A stretch of 48,529 bases of DNA, taken from the NCBI GenBank assembly GCA_019695345.1, contig JAIBAE010000026.1, positions 1-48,529 on the forward strand, in the 5' to 3' direction. The notes beneath the pieces were generated by a model. That model was not told the DNA's origin. It searched no databases and saw only the letters and a program-made list of their open reading frames with translations. How positions within the stretch are numbered: the stretch's first letter is position 1; each line of letters starts with the position of its first letter. The DNA is from Bacteroidota bacterium (lineage in GTDB: Bacteria; Bacteroidota; Ignavibacteria; Kapaibacteriales; NICIL-2). The position numbers were made by a program, and so were the translations under genes. Below, in pieces: positions 8,991 to 17,309 of this stretch.

Positions 8991-9021
8991 TTTGTCCGTT
9001 TGCAGAAATGCCGTATTTTCG
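8991..9021 (+). promoter_or_regulatory. Candidate promoter of rpsF-rplI
   Basis: TTTG (8991-8994), then 19 nt, then TATTTTCG (9014-9021). This differs at one base from the Bacteroidota pattern TTTG-N19-TAnnTTTG. It predicts transcription from about 9027 and a leader of about 85 nt before rpsF. Confidence 0.5.
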
Positions 9022-9040
9022 CGGTCTGTGTTTTTACATC

Positions 9041-9068
9041 CTGCCGTAAAGTATAGTTTTACGGCTAG
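9041..9068 (+). promoter_or_regulatory. Hairpin in the rpsF leader
   Basis: GCCGTAAA (9043-9050) and TTTACGGC (9058-9065) form a perfect 8-bp stem with a 7-nt loop. It can be extended by CT/AG with one bulged T. It would lie in the 5' leader made from the promoter at 8991. It might be a binding site for ribosomal proteins that control the operon, but the bulged CCG known for S6:S18 leader sites is not obvious. Confidence 0.45.
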
Positions 9069-9110
9069 TGTTTCATAGCAAAACAGTACACTAACCATAG
9101 GAGTTTTTTC

Positions 9111-9488
9111 ATGAGCGTTCGTCGTTTATACGAAACAACGTACATTATCAATGCCGCTTTAGAAGATGGCGATGTAGAATCGGTAGCAAAACGTGTTAGC
9201 GAATACATTGAGAATCACGGCGGTACCATAGTAGAGACCAACCGTTGGGGTCGCAGACGTTTAGGTTACCCAATCAAAAAGAAATTCAACGGATATTATG
9301 TTCACTGCATTTTTGAAGCACCAAGCAACACAATTCCTCTTTTAGAGCGTTTCTTTGTGTTGGACGACAATGTATTGCGTCACTTAACGCTTCAGTTAAC
9401 TGAGAAACTGCATCAGTTCCGCAAAACACGTGCAATTGCACAAGCAGAACGCGCGGCAGCATTAGCAGCAGCATCCGATAACAAGTAA
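9111..9488 (+). CDS. rpsF: 30S ribosomal protein bS6
   Basis: A 125-residue small-subunit protein. Family features are the opening RRLYETTYIINAAL, the central NRWGRRRLGYPIKKKFNGYY and FFVLDDNVLRHL, followed by a charged and Ala-rich tail (about 104-125). It has a good ribosome-binding site, AGGAG at 9099-9103, 7 nt before ATG. rplI follows 66 nt downstream. The usual middle gene rpsR (bS18, the direct partner of bS6 on the ribosome) is absent from this place, as is ssb. Confidence 0.96.
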   Translation: MSVRRLYETTYIINAALEDGDVESVAKRVSEYIENHGGTIVETNRWGRRRLGYPIKKKFNGYYVHCIFEAPSNTIPLLERFFVLDDNVLRHLTLQLTEKLHQFRKTRAIAQAERAAALAAASDNK

Positions 9489-9554
9489 GTTGTTATAACG
9501 GAAACACAACATAATAGTAGAATTTGAAAACAAATAATAATTAAGGTATAAGCC

Positions 9555-10001
9555 ATGAAAGTGATTCTTCGCGAAGACGTTGCTAACTTAGGCAACATCG
9601 GCGACATAGTAACAGTAAAGGATGGTTACGCTCGTAACTATCTGATACCACGTTCGCTTGCATATTTTGCTAATCCTTCTGCATTAAAACGCCTTGAAAC
9701 TGAGCGTCGTACATACGAAAAGAAACAATTACGTATGCGCGAGCAAGCAGAATTAACAGCAAGCAAACTTTCCGAATTACAAATTTCCATCCCAATGCAA
9801 GTTGGCGAAGAAGGTAAATTGTTTGGTTCGGTAACTCCACAAATGATTGCTCAGGAGTTGGATGTTCGCGGTTTCAATATCGACCGCCGTACAATTATCA
9901 TCGATGAGCCAATTAAATCGTTAGGTGTGTTCGACGTAAAAGTACGTTTGCACCACGATGTTATCGGAACGTTAAAAGTATGGGTTATCAGTCAGGAATA
10001 A
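9555..10001 (+). CDS. rplI: 50S ribosomal protein bL9
   Basis: A 148-residue large-subunit protein. The N-terminal domain carries the signature (MKVILREDVANLGNIGDIVTV, with GYARNYLIPR). A long connecting helix (about 44-76, charged) leads to the C-terminal domain, where GEEGKLFGSVTPQ is typical. Full length. AAGG lies about 8 nt before the start. It is in an operon with rpsF and ends at the terminator at 10031. Confidence 0.96.
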   Translation: MKVILREDVANLGNIGDIVTVKDGYARNYLIPRSLAYFANPSALKRLETERRTYEKKQLRMREQAELTASKLSELQISIPMQVGEEGKLFGSVTPQMIAQELDVRGFNIDRRTIIIDEPIKSLGVFDVKVRLHHDVIGTLKVWVISQE

Positions 10002-10030
10002 TTCCACACGAAAACCCTGCACACAAGAAG

Positions 10031-10065
10031 CGCACGAATTGAGAAATCGGTTCGTGCGTTTTTAT
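10031..10065 (+). terminator. Rho-independent terminator after rplI
   Basis: CGCACGAA (10031-10038) pairs with TTCGTGCG (10051-10058), followed by a T-rich tract. It lies 30 nt after the rplI stop. Confidence 0.85.
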
Positions 10066-10096
10066 TTGTTGTCAACGGAACAACCTGCCTGACTGA

Positions 10097-10124
10097 TGTG
10101 TTATATTCCCATACCTATAACACA
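10097..10124. promoter_or_regulatory. Inverted repeat before the epimerase gene
   Basis: TGTGTTAT (10097-10104) and ATAACACA (10117-10124) are perfect inverted arms separated by 12 nt, ending 10 nt before the ATG at 10135. This may be an operator or a hairpin over the translation start. The arms resemble the MarR-type palindrome at 19128 (GTGTT...AACAC), but the spacing differs. Confidence 0.4.
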
Positions 10125-10134
10125 CTAATACAAT

Positions 10135-11043
10135 ATGAAACCAATTGTTATTACCGGTGCAACCGGACTGTTAGGCAAAAAGATAGTTGCCTTGCTGCAC
10201 AAAAAAAACTACGATGTCATTATCTTCAGTCGTTCTCCACAAAAAGCAAAGGAAGTACTACCGTATGCGCAAGAATATGTACGCTGGAATGCAGAAGAAA
10301 ACGGCGACTGGGCAAAGTATATAGATGGAGCGTACGGGGTAATCAATCTTGCCGGAACAAACGTAGGTGAAGGACGTTGGACCGAACAAAAGAAGAAAGA
10401 AATCTACAATAGCCGAATTGTTGGAACACGCGGCATAGTACAAGCAATTACACAAGCAGTAAACCCACCTAAAGTGTTGGTAAATACTTCGGCATCTGGG
10501 TTCTATGGGAACAGTGATATTGTACAAACCGAAGAGCAGACTGCGGCATCGGATTTTTTAGCGCAAGTGTGTAATAGTTGGGAAGCAGAAGCACAAAAAG
10601 CATCATCCGTTACAAGGGTTGTTTGCCCCAGAGTTGGCGTTGTGCTTGATGCAAAAGACGGCGCATTGGCAAAACTTGCCTTACCATTTAAGTTGTTTAC
10701 CGGTGTTTGGCTTGGTTCGGGGAAACAATGGATGCCGTGGATTCACCGTGACGACGTTGCCCGAATGTTTGTGTGGGCACTTGATGAACACAACCTTCAA
10801 GGAGCAATTAATGCTGTTGCACCAAACCCTGTTACCATGAAACAACTTGCAAAAGCCATTGGTAAAACTATGCACCGTCCGTTGCTTGCACCCGTTCCGG
10901 AGTTTGCCTTAAAACTACTTCTTGGTGAGCAGCACAGCATAGTTACTGGTGGCAATCGCCTTAGTGCCAACAAAGCTCTTTCGCTTGGATTTACCTACAA
11001 CTTCCCTGTTGTTGAAGATGCTTTAAAAGATTTGTTGCAGTAA
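10135..11043 (+). CDS. TIGR01777-family NAD(P)-dependent epimerase
   Basis: A 302-residue extended short-chain dehydrogenase/reductase of the TIGR01777 (YfcH-like) group. It has Rossmann motif TGATGLLG at residues 7-14, the NLAG motif, the family's long TSASGFYGN and DFLAQVCNSWEAEA segments, and HRDDVARM. The C-terminal domain (about 250-302) is the DUF1731 type. The substrate is not known for the family, so only a nucleotide-sugar-epimerase-like or reductase role can be stated. It is a single gene between the rplI terminator and a family A element. Confidence 0.88.
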   Translation: MKPIVITGATGLLGKKIVALLHKKNYDVIIFSRSPQKAKEVLPYAQEYVRWNAEENGDWAKYIDGAYGVINLAGTNVGEGRWTEQKKKEIYNSRIVGTRGIVQAITQAVNPPKVLVNTSASGFYGNSDIVQTEEQTAASDFLAQVCNSWEAEAQKASSVTRVVCPRVGVVLDAKDGALAKLALPFKLFTGVWLGSGKQWMPWIHRDDVARMFVWALDEHNLQGAINAVAPNPVTMKQLAKAIGKTMHRPLLAPVPEFALKLLLGEQHSIVTGGNRLSANKALSLGFTYNFPVVEDALKDLLQ

Positions 11044-11047
11044 AGAG

Positions 11048-11302
11048 TTTTGCTATCGCAGGACGGCACCGAACAACTGTGATAAACACAACATCATACT
11101 GCCGATGAGAATGTTAGCTAAACTGATTTAACGTATCATGATTTGTAACTGATAATTCGTAATGGTAATAAATGCTGGTTATGAAGCAAATGTTGTTTAT
11201 AAGTGTGTAATCCTTTGTGTTATTTGAAACACATAGTGCTCTCTACGGCAAGAAATAGGGTGTGGTGTAAGTAAACATGCGGTGCCGTCGGGCGATAGCA
11301 AA
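11048..11302. repeat. Family A paired inverted-repeat element
   Basis: The left end TTTGCTATCGC-AG-GACGGCACCG (11049-11071) and the right end (11280-11302) are reverse complements at 21 of 23 positions. The element is 255 bp long and starts 4 nt after the epimerase stop codon. Inside, CTACGGCAAG on the right and CTGCCGATGA on the left echo the inner motif of the other copies. It contains no convincing ORF. It looks like a MITE or REP-like element. Confidence 0.7.
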
Positions 11303-11343
11303 TAATGCTTAAACAACAGGAAAACCAATACTTTAAAATACTT

Positions 11344-11375
11344 CTTGACTTTAAAGAGCGTGTGGGTTAAGTTTC
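11344..11375 (+). promoter_or_regulatory. Candidate promoter of the aldo/keto reductase
   Basis: CTTG (11344-11347), then 20 nt, then TAAGTTTC (11368-11375). This is close to the Bacteroidota TTTG/TAnnTTTG promoter and predicts a leader of about 75 nt. That leader contains two short hairpins (GTGCC/GGCAC and GGATA/TATCC). Confidence 0.35.
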
Positions 11376-11457
11376 GCCCGCCGATGGTGCCACGTTAGCC
11401 TTCCGGCACAATCGGATAACTATTTATCCTACCAATTTTAAGAGGGGAGTGTGGGAC

Positions 11458-12957
11458 ATGGACTCTTCAGAAGAATACGCACAGCGTTTTCCTCACCTTC
11501 AGTTTACGCGCTGGACTACAGGCGCAATGGCTTCGCAAGCCGGTTTTGGTTGCTACCGTATTAATACCCATAATGTACATCACGAACAAGCGCTTCATAG
11601 GGCGTTAGCGTCGGGCATTAATGTTATTGATACATCGGCTAATTACGGCGATGGTAGTGCGGAAGAACTAATTGGCAAAGTGTTAGCAGATGTTCAGACG
11701 CACAGTGGAATTACCCGAGAGGATCTGATAGTTGTTTCTAAAGCGGGGTATATGCAGGGGAGAAACTATCACCGTGCACACAAGCGCGAACATTTGGGTA
11801 ATGCATTTCCGCATGTTGTAAAGTTTGGCGAAGGTTTGTGGCATTGCATTCATCCTGAATTTTTAGAAGACCAGATAACGCGTTCTATCCGCCACATGAA
11901 TACACCGTATGTTGATGTGTATTTGCTGCATAATCCGGAGTACTTTTTAATTCATGCACAACGCGAAGAAATTCCGTTGGAAGAAGCTCGTGCTGAGTTT
12001 TACTACCGTATTAAACTTGCTTTTGAACATTTGGAGAAAGAAGTTGCAAGTGGCAGGATTAAACATTACGGTATTTCTTCTAACTGTTTTGCACATCCGG
12101 CGCATGCCGATGATTTTGTATCGTTAGAACGTTGCTTGGAAATTGCTGAAGAAGTAGCCGGAGCAAACCACAGATTTAAGGTGGCACAATTACCGTTTAA
12201 TTTGTTAGAGACAAATGCTGCTACAGAGCTGAATCAGAATGGCAACACACAAACGTTTCTTGAATATGCGCAAGAGCATGATATTACCGTAATGGTTAAT
12301 CGTGTTTTGAACGCAATAACACAAAACTCGCTGATTCGCCTTGCTGAACATGCGTTTGCAGGAACACCGGCACCAAGCGAAAGTGATATTGCTGCATTAA
12401 TTGGTGATTGTGTTAAACATGAGGATGATATGCTTCAACGCATTCTTCCAACACTTCCTTTTGAAGAACACAGCAAAGAAACATTGGCTGATTTTCTTTC
12501 GCCCGGATTGCACCTTGTACACCACTGGGATAAGTTTGAAAGTGTTGAGCATTGGCACGATGTACAAATGCAGTATTTACAACCACGCATGAACGAAGCC
12601 ATTGAGGCTATTCTGCATCATCCTGTTGAAGGCATGGATGATTGGATTAGAGCATTTAAGTTGGTAACTAAAGATGCCTTTAAGGCAATTACACATTTTT
12701 ATGCTGTAAAAGCACAACCTCGTCTAACGCTTATCCGCGAAAAAGCGGTTTCGGTGTTTGGAGAGAAGTTTAATGATATGACCATTGCGCAGTTAGCATT
12801 TAATGCACCCAGAGCAACGGTTGGCGTACATTGCACACTTATTGGTGCCAGACGCGAACAGTATGTAGATGAAGTAATACAATCCCTGCAATCTCCTATG
12901 CCTGCGCTAACCCGCGAGCATTGGGAACAGCTTGCCGGATTAGAACAAGTTGTGTAG
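11458..12957 (+). CDS. Aldo/keto reductase family protein with large insertion
   Basis: A 499-residue cytoplasmic oxidoreductase. All four catalytic residues of the fold are visible: D58 and Y63 (DTSANYGDG), K95 (SKAGY) and H158 (LLHNP). Typical members have 300-340 residues. The extra length is a mostly helical, His- and Glu-rich insertion at roughly 295-440, before the C-terminal family end (TLIGARREQYVDE). The frame opens at a GTG at 11449, but AGAGGGGAG (11441-11449) is a strong ribosome-binding site placed for the ATG at 11458, so that start is chosen. The substrate is unknown. A terminator follows. Confidence 0.88.
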   Translation: MDSSEEYAQRFPHLQFTRWTTGAMASQAGFGCYRINTHNVHHEQALHRALASGINVIDTSANYGDGSAEELIGKVLADVQTHSGITREDLIVVSKAGYMQGRNYHRAHKREHLGNAFPHVVKFGEGLWHCIHPEFLEDQITRSIRHMNTPYVDVYLLHNPEYFLIHAQREEIPLEEARAEFYYRIKLAFEHLEKEVASGRIKHYGISSNCFAHPAHADDFVSLERCLEIAEEVAGANHRFKVAQLPFNLLETNAATELNQNGNTQTFLEYAQEHDITVMVNRVLNAITQNSLIRLAEHAFAGTPAPSESDIAALIGDCVKHEDDMLQRILPTLPFEEHSKETLADFLSPGLHLVHHWDKFESVEHWHDVQMQYLQPRMNEAIEAILHHPVEGMDDWIRAFKLVTKDAFKAITHFYAVKAQPRLTLIREKAVSVFGEKFNDMTIAQLAFNAPRATVGVHCTLIGARREQYVDEVIQSLQSPMPALTREHWEQLAGLEQVV

Positions 12958-12984
12958 GCATACCAACAATTTTTAGAACAAACT

Positions 12985-13019
12985 AAAGCACCTTAAAAAG
13001 TAAGGTGCTTTTTTATTTT
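12985..13019 (+). terminator. Rho-independent terminator after the aldo/keto reductase
   Basis: AAAGCACCTTA (12985-12995) pairs with TAAGGTGCTTT (13001-13011) across a 5-nt loop and runs into a T-rich tail. Stem and tail are near perfect. Confidence 0.9.
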
Positions 13020-13028
13020 CAGTACCAC

Positions 13029-13058
13029 TTTGTTTCATAATTTGCATTGGTACATTGT
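13029..13058 (+). promoter_or_regulatory. Weak candidate promoter of the phosphatase-deoC pair
   Basis: TTTG (13029-13032), then 18 nt, then TACATTGT (13051-13058), two bases off TAnnTTTG. It lies just after the upstream terminator and before the phosphatase start, where a promoter is needed. Confidence 0.3.
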
Positions 13059-13083
13059 TCAACCATAACGCATTGTGTGGTGT

Positions 13084-13758
13084 ATGATTGATTCGCAGGT
13101 ATTAGTAGTAGGAGATGTTCACGGTTGCTTTCACACTTTTAAAAAGATTGTGATTGAATACTGGAATCCGGAAAAAGAAATTCTGGTGCAGGTAGGGGAC
13201 CTGATAGACCGTGGTTTGTATTCGCCCGAGTGTGTTGGGCTTGCCCGTATGCTCAATCAGCGATATCCAAACCGAACGTTCTTTATTAAAGGCAATCACG
13301 AACTGGAGGCATCTATTTACTACGAAACACAAGCAAATAATCATTGGATTGAACAAGGTGGAGCAAAAACATTAGCTCAGTATAAAACTCGCGGTTATTC
13401 CTTTGCCGAAGATGTGGTATGGTTTAACCAAATGCCATTGTATTACGAAAGCAACTATTACCTTATTTCGCACGCTGGAGTTACCGATACCGACGAGCCA
13501 TTTGATGAACTTAATTCGCTTGGTGTTGTATGGAATAGATCGGAACTAAAAAACATTGGGAAGGTGCAGATAATTGGACACACACCTTTGCCATCAAAAC
13601 CGGAGTACCGCAAAACTGAAAATGTATGGAATATAGATACAGGAGCTTATCGCGGAAATACACTTACGGGATTACGTTTATCGGAACACGGTGATGTATT
13701 AGAAACGATACAACTACCAACCGATAAAGCAGACATCGCACAAACAACAACACAATAA
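13084..13758 (+). CDS. PPP-family serine/threonine or symmetrical phosphatase
   Basis: A 224-residue metallophosphoesterase of the PPP (PP1/PrpA/ApaH-like) type. The metal-binding motifs are in order: GDVHG (10-14), GDLIDRG (38-44) and GNHE (70-73). HAGV, GHTP and DTGAYRG follow. It most likely removes phosphate from phosphoproteins or from a nucleotide such as Ap4A; the sequence cannot decide which. The frame opens at a GTG at 13075, but the ATG at 13084 (MIDSQVLVVGDVHG) fits the family better. deoC follows 24 nt downstream, so they probably share a transcript. Confidence 0.85.
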   Translation: MIDSQVLVVGDVHGCFHTFKKIVIEYWNPEKEILVQVGDLIDRGLYSPECVGLARMLNQRYPNRTFFIKGNHELEASIYYETQANNHWIEQGGAKTLAQYKTRGYSFAEDVVWFNQMPLYYESNYYLISHAGVTDTDEPFDELNSLGVVWNRSELKNIGKVQIIGHTPLPSKPEYRKTENVWNIDTGAYRGNTLTGLRLSEHGDVLETIQLPTDKADIAQTTTQ

Positions 13759-13782
13759 TTATTCACCAACACAACAACAATT

Positions 13783-14451
13783 ATGAACGACATTCAACAA
13801 CGATTAGCACGCGCAATCGACCACACTGCACTTAAACCGGAAACAACAAATGACCAGATTCAAAAACTATGCAACGAAGCATTAGAGTATCATTTTGCAT
13901 CGGTATGTGTGCAACCACATTATGTTCACTTTGCACACGATATAGTTGATGGAAGCAACGTAAAAGTTTGTTCGGTAGTTGGCTTCCCACATGGAGCAAC
14001 ATTTGGAATGGTTAAAGCCCACGAAGCCCGCGCCGCAATTGCTCGCGGGGCCGATGAAATTGATATGGTAATTAACATTGCCGACCTTAAAAACGGCCGA
14101 GATGAAGATGCTCTGTATGATATTGAAGAAGTAACCGAAGTATGCCACTCGCTTGGTGTGCCGGTAAAAGTAATTATAGAAACGTGTGTACTTACAACCG
14201 ACGAAAAGAAACGTGCATGTGATATTATTACTCGTTCACTTGCCGATTACATTAAAACCTCTACTGGGTTCTCTACCGGTGGGGCAACCCTGGAGGACAT
14301 TCAGTTGTTTAAGCAACACATTGGTCCGCAAGTAAAAATCAAAGCAAGTGGTGGCATACGTACAGCCGAATTTGCCTTACAACTTCTTGATGCCGGTGCA
14401 GACCGCATTGGTGCAAGCGCAAGTGTAGATATAGTTAACGGCGCAGCATAA
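13783..14451 (+). CDS. deoC: Deoxyribose-phosphate aldolase
   Basis: A 222-residue class I aldolase that cleaves 2-deoxyribose-5-phosphate to glyceraldehyde-3-phosphate and acetaldehyde in deoxynucleoside breakdown. The Schiff-base lysine is K158 (YIKTSTGF) and the second conserved lysine is K187 (KASGGIR). IDHTALKP, VVGFPHG and DEIDMVINI are family motifs. The length is normal for the bacterial short form. No other deo genes are nearby. It sits behind the phosphatase and is followed after 5 nt by a family A element. Confidence 0.95.
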   Translation: MNDIQQRLARAIDHTALKPETTNDQIQKLCNEALEYHFASVCVQPHYVHFAHDIVDGSNVKVCSVVGFPHGATFGMVKAHEARAAIARGADEIDMVINIADLKNGRDEDALYDIEEVTEVCHSLGVPVKVIIETCVLTTDEKKRACDIITRSLADYIKTSTGFSTGGATLEDIQLFKQHIGPQVKIKASGGIRTAEFALQLLDAGADRIGASASVDIVNGAA

Positions 14452-14456
14452 TATTT

Positions 14457-14815
14457 TTTGCTATCGCCTGACCGCACCGAAGGTTTCTGCTCTATTTACC
14501 AACTACCTGCGGGACATAACCACAGCTTCAAATCTGTGTTTATCTTGTTTATGAAATAGTTGAGCATTAACAAATACTTCGTGTACGTTGCGTTTTTTTA
14601 TGCAAGCTTTGAGGTTATGTATTTATAACCGCAAAGTACACAAAGTTGCCGCTAAGTTTCGCAAAGTCAGTAATTATGGGTAACGTACAGTTTAAATTAG
14701 TCAAACTAATCTGAATTGACCAGTTCTAACATTTTATATGTAGTTGAAGGTTCTTTCCGGCAGAAAAAGTTGTGGGGTTTGAATCAAACGTTTGGTGCCG
14801 TCTTGCGATAGCAAA
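14457..14815. repeat. Family A paired inverted-repeat element
   Basis: The left end TTTGCTATCGCCTGACCGCA (starting 14457) and the right end TGGTGCCGTCTTGCGATAGC plus AAA (14793-14815) are imperfect reverse complements. The element is 359 bp, the longest here. Inner motifs are CTGCGGGACATAACC on the left and GGTTCTTTCCGGCAG on the right. It fills the whole gap between the convergent genes deoC (5 nt away) and the TerC gene (4 nt away). No gene was found inside. Confidence 0.7.
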
Positions 14816-14819
14816 AGAA

Positions 14820-15866
14820 TTACTCTTCTGCTGTAATGCGGTCGTCAGTGATGTCCAAGGTTACCGATGTATCTTCCGGTTCTGGTTTGGGGAAGATAAT
14901 AGAGAGAACAACTGATAACACAAGGATGGATGCCACTACTGTTAGTGATATTCCAATGGGAATTTTGAAGGTATCCATAAGTACCATTTTAGTACCTATA
15001 AACGTTAGTACCAACGCCAAACCATACTTAATGTAATGGAAAAGATTCATGATGTGCGATAGCGCAAAGAAGAGCGAGCGCAGACCCAGTATTGCAAAGG
15101 CATTGGATGTATATACCACAAACGGATTTCTGGAAACAGCAAGCACCGCAGGTACAGAGTCAACTGCAAAGATTAAATCGGTTACTTCTACAACCAGAAC
15201 AACGATAAACAATGGTGTTGCATAACGCTGTGCATTTTGTATAACAAAGAAACGGTCGCCGTGGTATTCGTTGGTAACAGGGAAGAAGCGCTTGAACACC
15301 CGTACAAGTGGGTTTTGGTCTGGGTGAAGTTCTTTCTCTTTGCCAAACACCATGCGCAACCCGGTAAAAATCAGGAAGCCTCCAAAGATATAGATAAGCC
15401 AATGGAAATTCTCGATGAGTTCTACGCCAATGATAATCATTATCATGCGCATGATTAACGCACCAAAAATTCCCCAAAACAACACCTTGTGCTGGTATTC
15501 CTTTTTAACATGGAAGTACCCAAAGATGAGCAGGATAACAAAGAGGTTATCTACACTTAACGATTGTTCTATAATGTAGCCGGTAAAGAATTCGAGTGCC
15601 CGTTCTTGCCCTAAATAGTAATAAACTCCAACATCAAAAGCCATGGCCAGCATAACCCAAAATGCAGTCCATCCTAATGATTCTTTAACGGTAATGGTAT
15701 GAGAACGGCGGTTAAACACAGCCAAGTCGAGCCACAACATCAGGGAGATGAAGGCACAAAAAACTATCCACATCCACATCGGCTCGGTCTGCATCAATAA
15801 GGTAATGATTAATGGAATTACTCGCAATATACGAATTAGCCCTAAGTATTTGAGGGTTTCATCCAT
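14820..15866 (-). CDS. TerC-family integral membrane protein
   Basis: A 348-residue membrane protein of the TerC/Alx type, implicated in metal-ion (manganese, tellurite resistance) handling. Conserved acidic residues in helices are visible: LWLDLAVFN, EQSLSVDNLFV and EVTDLIFAVDSVPA. Eight to nine hydrophobic segments and an acidic C-terminal tail are present. The usual family start would be near MQTEPMWMW (15794), but AAGGGG lies 8 nt before the ATG at 15866 and no ribosome site precedes the inner one, so the longer form is kept. A yybP-type manganese riboswitch was not recognised upstream. Confidence 0.9.
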   Translation of the reverse strand: MDETLKYLGLIRILRVIPLIITLLMQTEPMWMWIVFCAFISLMLWLDLAVFNRRSHTITVKESLGWTAFWVMLAMAFDVGVYYYLGQERALEFFTGYIIEQSLSVDNLFVILLIFGYFHVKKEYQHKVLFWGIFGALIMRMIMIIIGVELIENFHWLIYIFGGFLIFTGLRMVFGKEKELHPDQNPLVRVFKRFFPVTNEYHGDRFFVIQNAQRYATPLFIVVLVVEVTDLIFAVDSVPAVLAVSRNPFVVYTSNAFAILGLRSLFFALSHIMNLFHYIKYGLALVLTFIGTKMVLMDTFKIPIGISLTVVASILVLSVVLSIIFPKPEPEDTSVTLDITDDRITAEE

Positions 15867-15883
15867 TATAATAACCCCTTATA

Positions 15884-15913
15884 CTTGCTTGTGGTAACGA
15901 ACGCGTATTTTTG
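15884..15913 (+). promoter_or_regulatory. Candidate promoter of the aspartate kinase gene
   Basis: CTTG (15884-15887), then 18 nt, then TATTTTTG (15906-15913), a full match to TAnnTTTG. The predicted start of transcription is near 15919, 28 nt before the ATG. Confidence 0.5.
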
Positions 15914-15946
15914 CACTCGTTTTTTTTGAATATCGCTTAAAACTAT

Positions 15947-17278
15947 ATGATAGTGATGAAATTTGGCGGGACATCGGTAAAAGATGCAACCGCAATGCGC
16001 CGCGTGTTAGGGATTGTACACGCACAACATGAAAGAACTCCGTTAGTTGTGCTATCTGCCTGTGGCGGATTTACCGATAAATTGCTTACCATGGCACGCT
16101 GCGCCGGCACAGGCGATACTCAGAAAATGCATGAGATGTATCAGATAATTTCTACACATCATATTACATTGTGTAATGAGTTATTGGCAAACGAAACCTA
16201 CCGAGAACGCGCCTTACACAGAACAAACACCCTGTTAGAAGAACTTCGCGTGTTTTGCGAAGGTATTGCATTATTGGGCGAGTGTACTCCACGTTCGCTT
16301 GATGCTATTGCATCATTTGGCGAACGGCTTTCCACCAGCATATTTACTATAGCTGCCCAGGAACAAGGTTTGGATGCGTTGTTTCATGATGCCAGAACAA
16401 CTATGCGGACAGATTCTGTTTACACAAACGCGACCGTACAGTTCAGCCAGTTACAAACTCTATCGCGCGGACAAATCCTTCCGCACATGGAACAAGGCGG
16501 CATCGTGATTACACAAGGATTTATCGGCAGTACGGAACAGCGCATTACTACTACGTTGGGAAGAGGTGGTTCGGATTTATCGGCCGCATTGTATGGTGCT
16601 GCATTACTTGCTGAAGAGATTCAAATCTGGACGGACGTAAGTGGTGTTTTAAGTGCCGACCCGCGCGTTATACTAAATGCCAAAAGCTTACCGGAAATCA
16701 GTTATGCCGAGGTGCGCCAGTTATCGTATTACGGTGCAAAGGTTCTCCACCCCGATACCATAAAACCCGCCGTAGATAAAAATATTCCGGTGAAAGTGCT
16801 TAACACATTCGAGCCATCGAACTCCGGAACAACAATAGTGTATTCTACCAAACCCGAAGAACATGGTTTGCGCGCAGTTACATTGATGCAGAATTGTATG
16901 ATGATTCGTTTTGATGCCTCGCCTGATGAATCTGCCGCTCATATTTTGGCTGATGTGTTGGAATACTGCCATGTTCAAAAAGTTGAGATACTTGCCTCGG
17001 TTGGGAATGAGAGCTCGTGCGCCATTGTAATCCGTTCTTCCGATTCCACTATTATTCCCAACGCAAATGCTGTCCGTACAGCCGTTGCGCTTTTATGTGC
17101 CTGCGGACCTAACTTGTTACAACACGGCACAGAGTTGTTTGAATTTGCTTCGGCATTGCAGGAAAGTTCGCCTCTATCGGTATTATATGGTAGTTCGGAT
17201 GTAAGCATTATTGCGCTTCTATCACCCGATAAAGCTCAGGCTGCGTTGCAAAAGGTACATGAGTATATTGCTGTATAA
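15947..17278 (+). CDS. lysC: Aspartate kinase
   Basis: A 443-residue kinase that phosphorylates aspartate, the first step to lysine, threonine, methionine and diaminopimelate. N-terminal KFGGTSV (about 5-11) binds ATP and aspartate. TLGRGGSDLSAAL and WTDVSGVLSADPR are core motifs, as is SYYGAKVLHP. The C-terminal 140 residues would hold the regulatory ACT domains. No homoserine dehydrogenase domain is fused. The symbol is by family; which isozyme it is cannot be told. It is a single gene, with a family A half-element between it and purH. Confidence 0.9.
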   Translation: MIVMKFGGTSVKDATAMRRVLGIVHAQHERTPLVVLSACGGFTDKLLTMARCAGTGDTQKMHEMYQIISTHHITLCNELLANETYRERALHRTNTLLEELRVFCEGIALLGECTPRSLDAIASFGERLSTSIFTIAAQEQGLDALFHDARTTMRTDSVYTNATVQFSQLQTLSRGQILPHMEQGGIVITQGFIGSTEQRITTTLGRGGSDLSAALYGAALLAEEIQIWTDVSGVLSADPRVILNAKSLPEISYAEVRQLSYYGAKVLHPDTIKPAVDKNIPVKVLNTFEPSNSGTTIVYSTKPEEHGLRAVTLMQNCMMIRFDASPDESAAHILADVLEYCHVQKVEILASVGNESSCAIVIRSSDSTIIPNANAVRTAVALLCACGPNLLQHGTELFEFASALQESSPLSVLYGSSDVSIIALLSPDKAQAALQKVHEYIAV

Positions 17279-17309
17279 CCTAAACGGTAACCGTTGTTAT
17301 ATAAACATT

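Noticed and set aside
8895-9110. preQ1 riboswitch upstream of queF
   Set aside because: Looked for because queF is often so controlled; no compact hairpin plus A-rich tail of the known type was seen.
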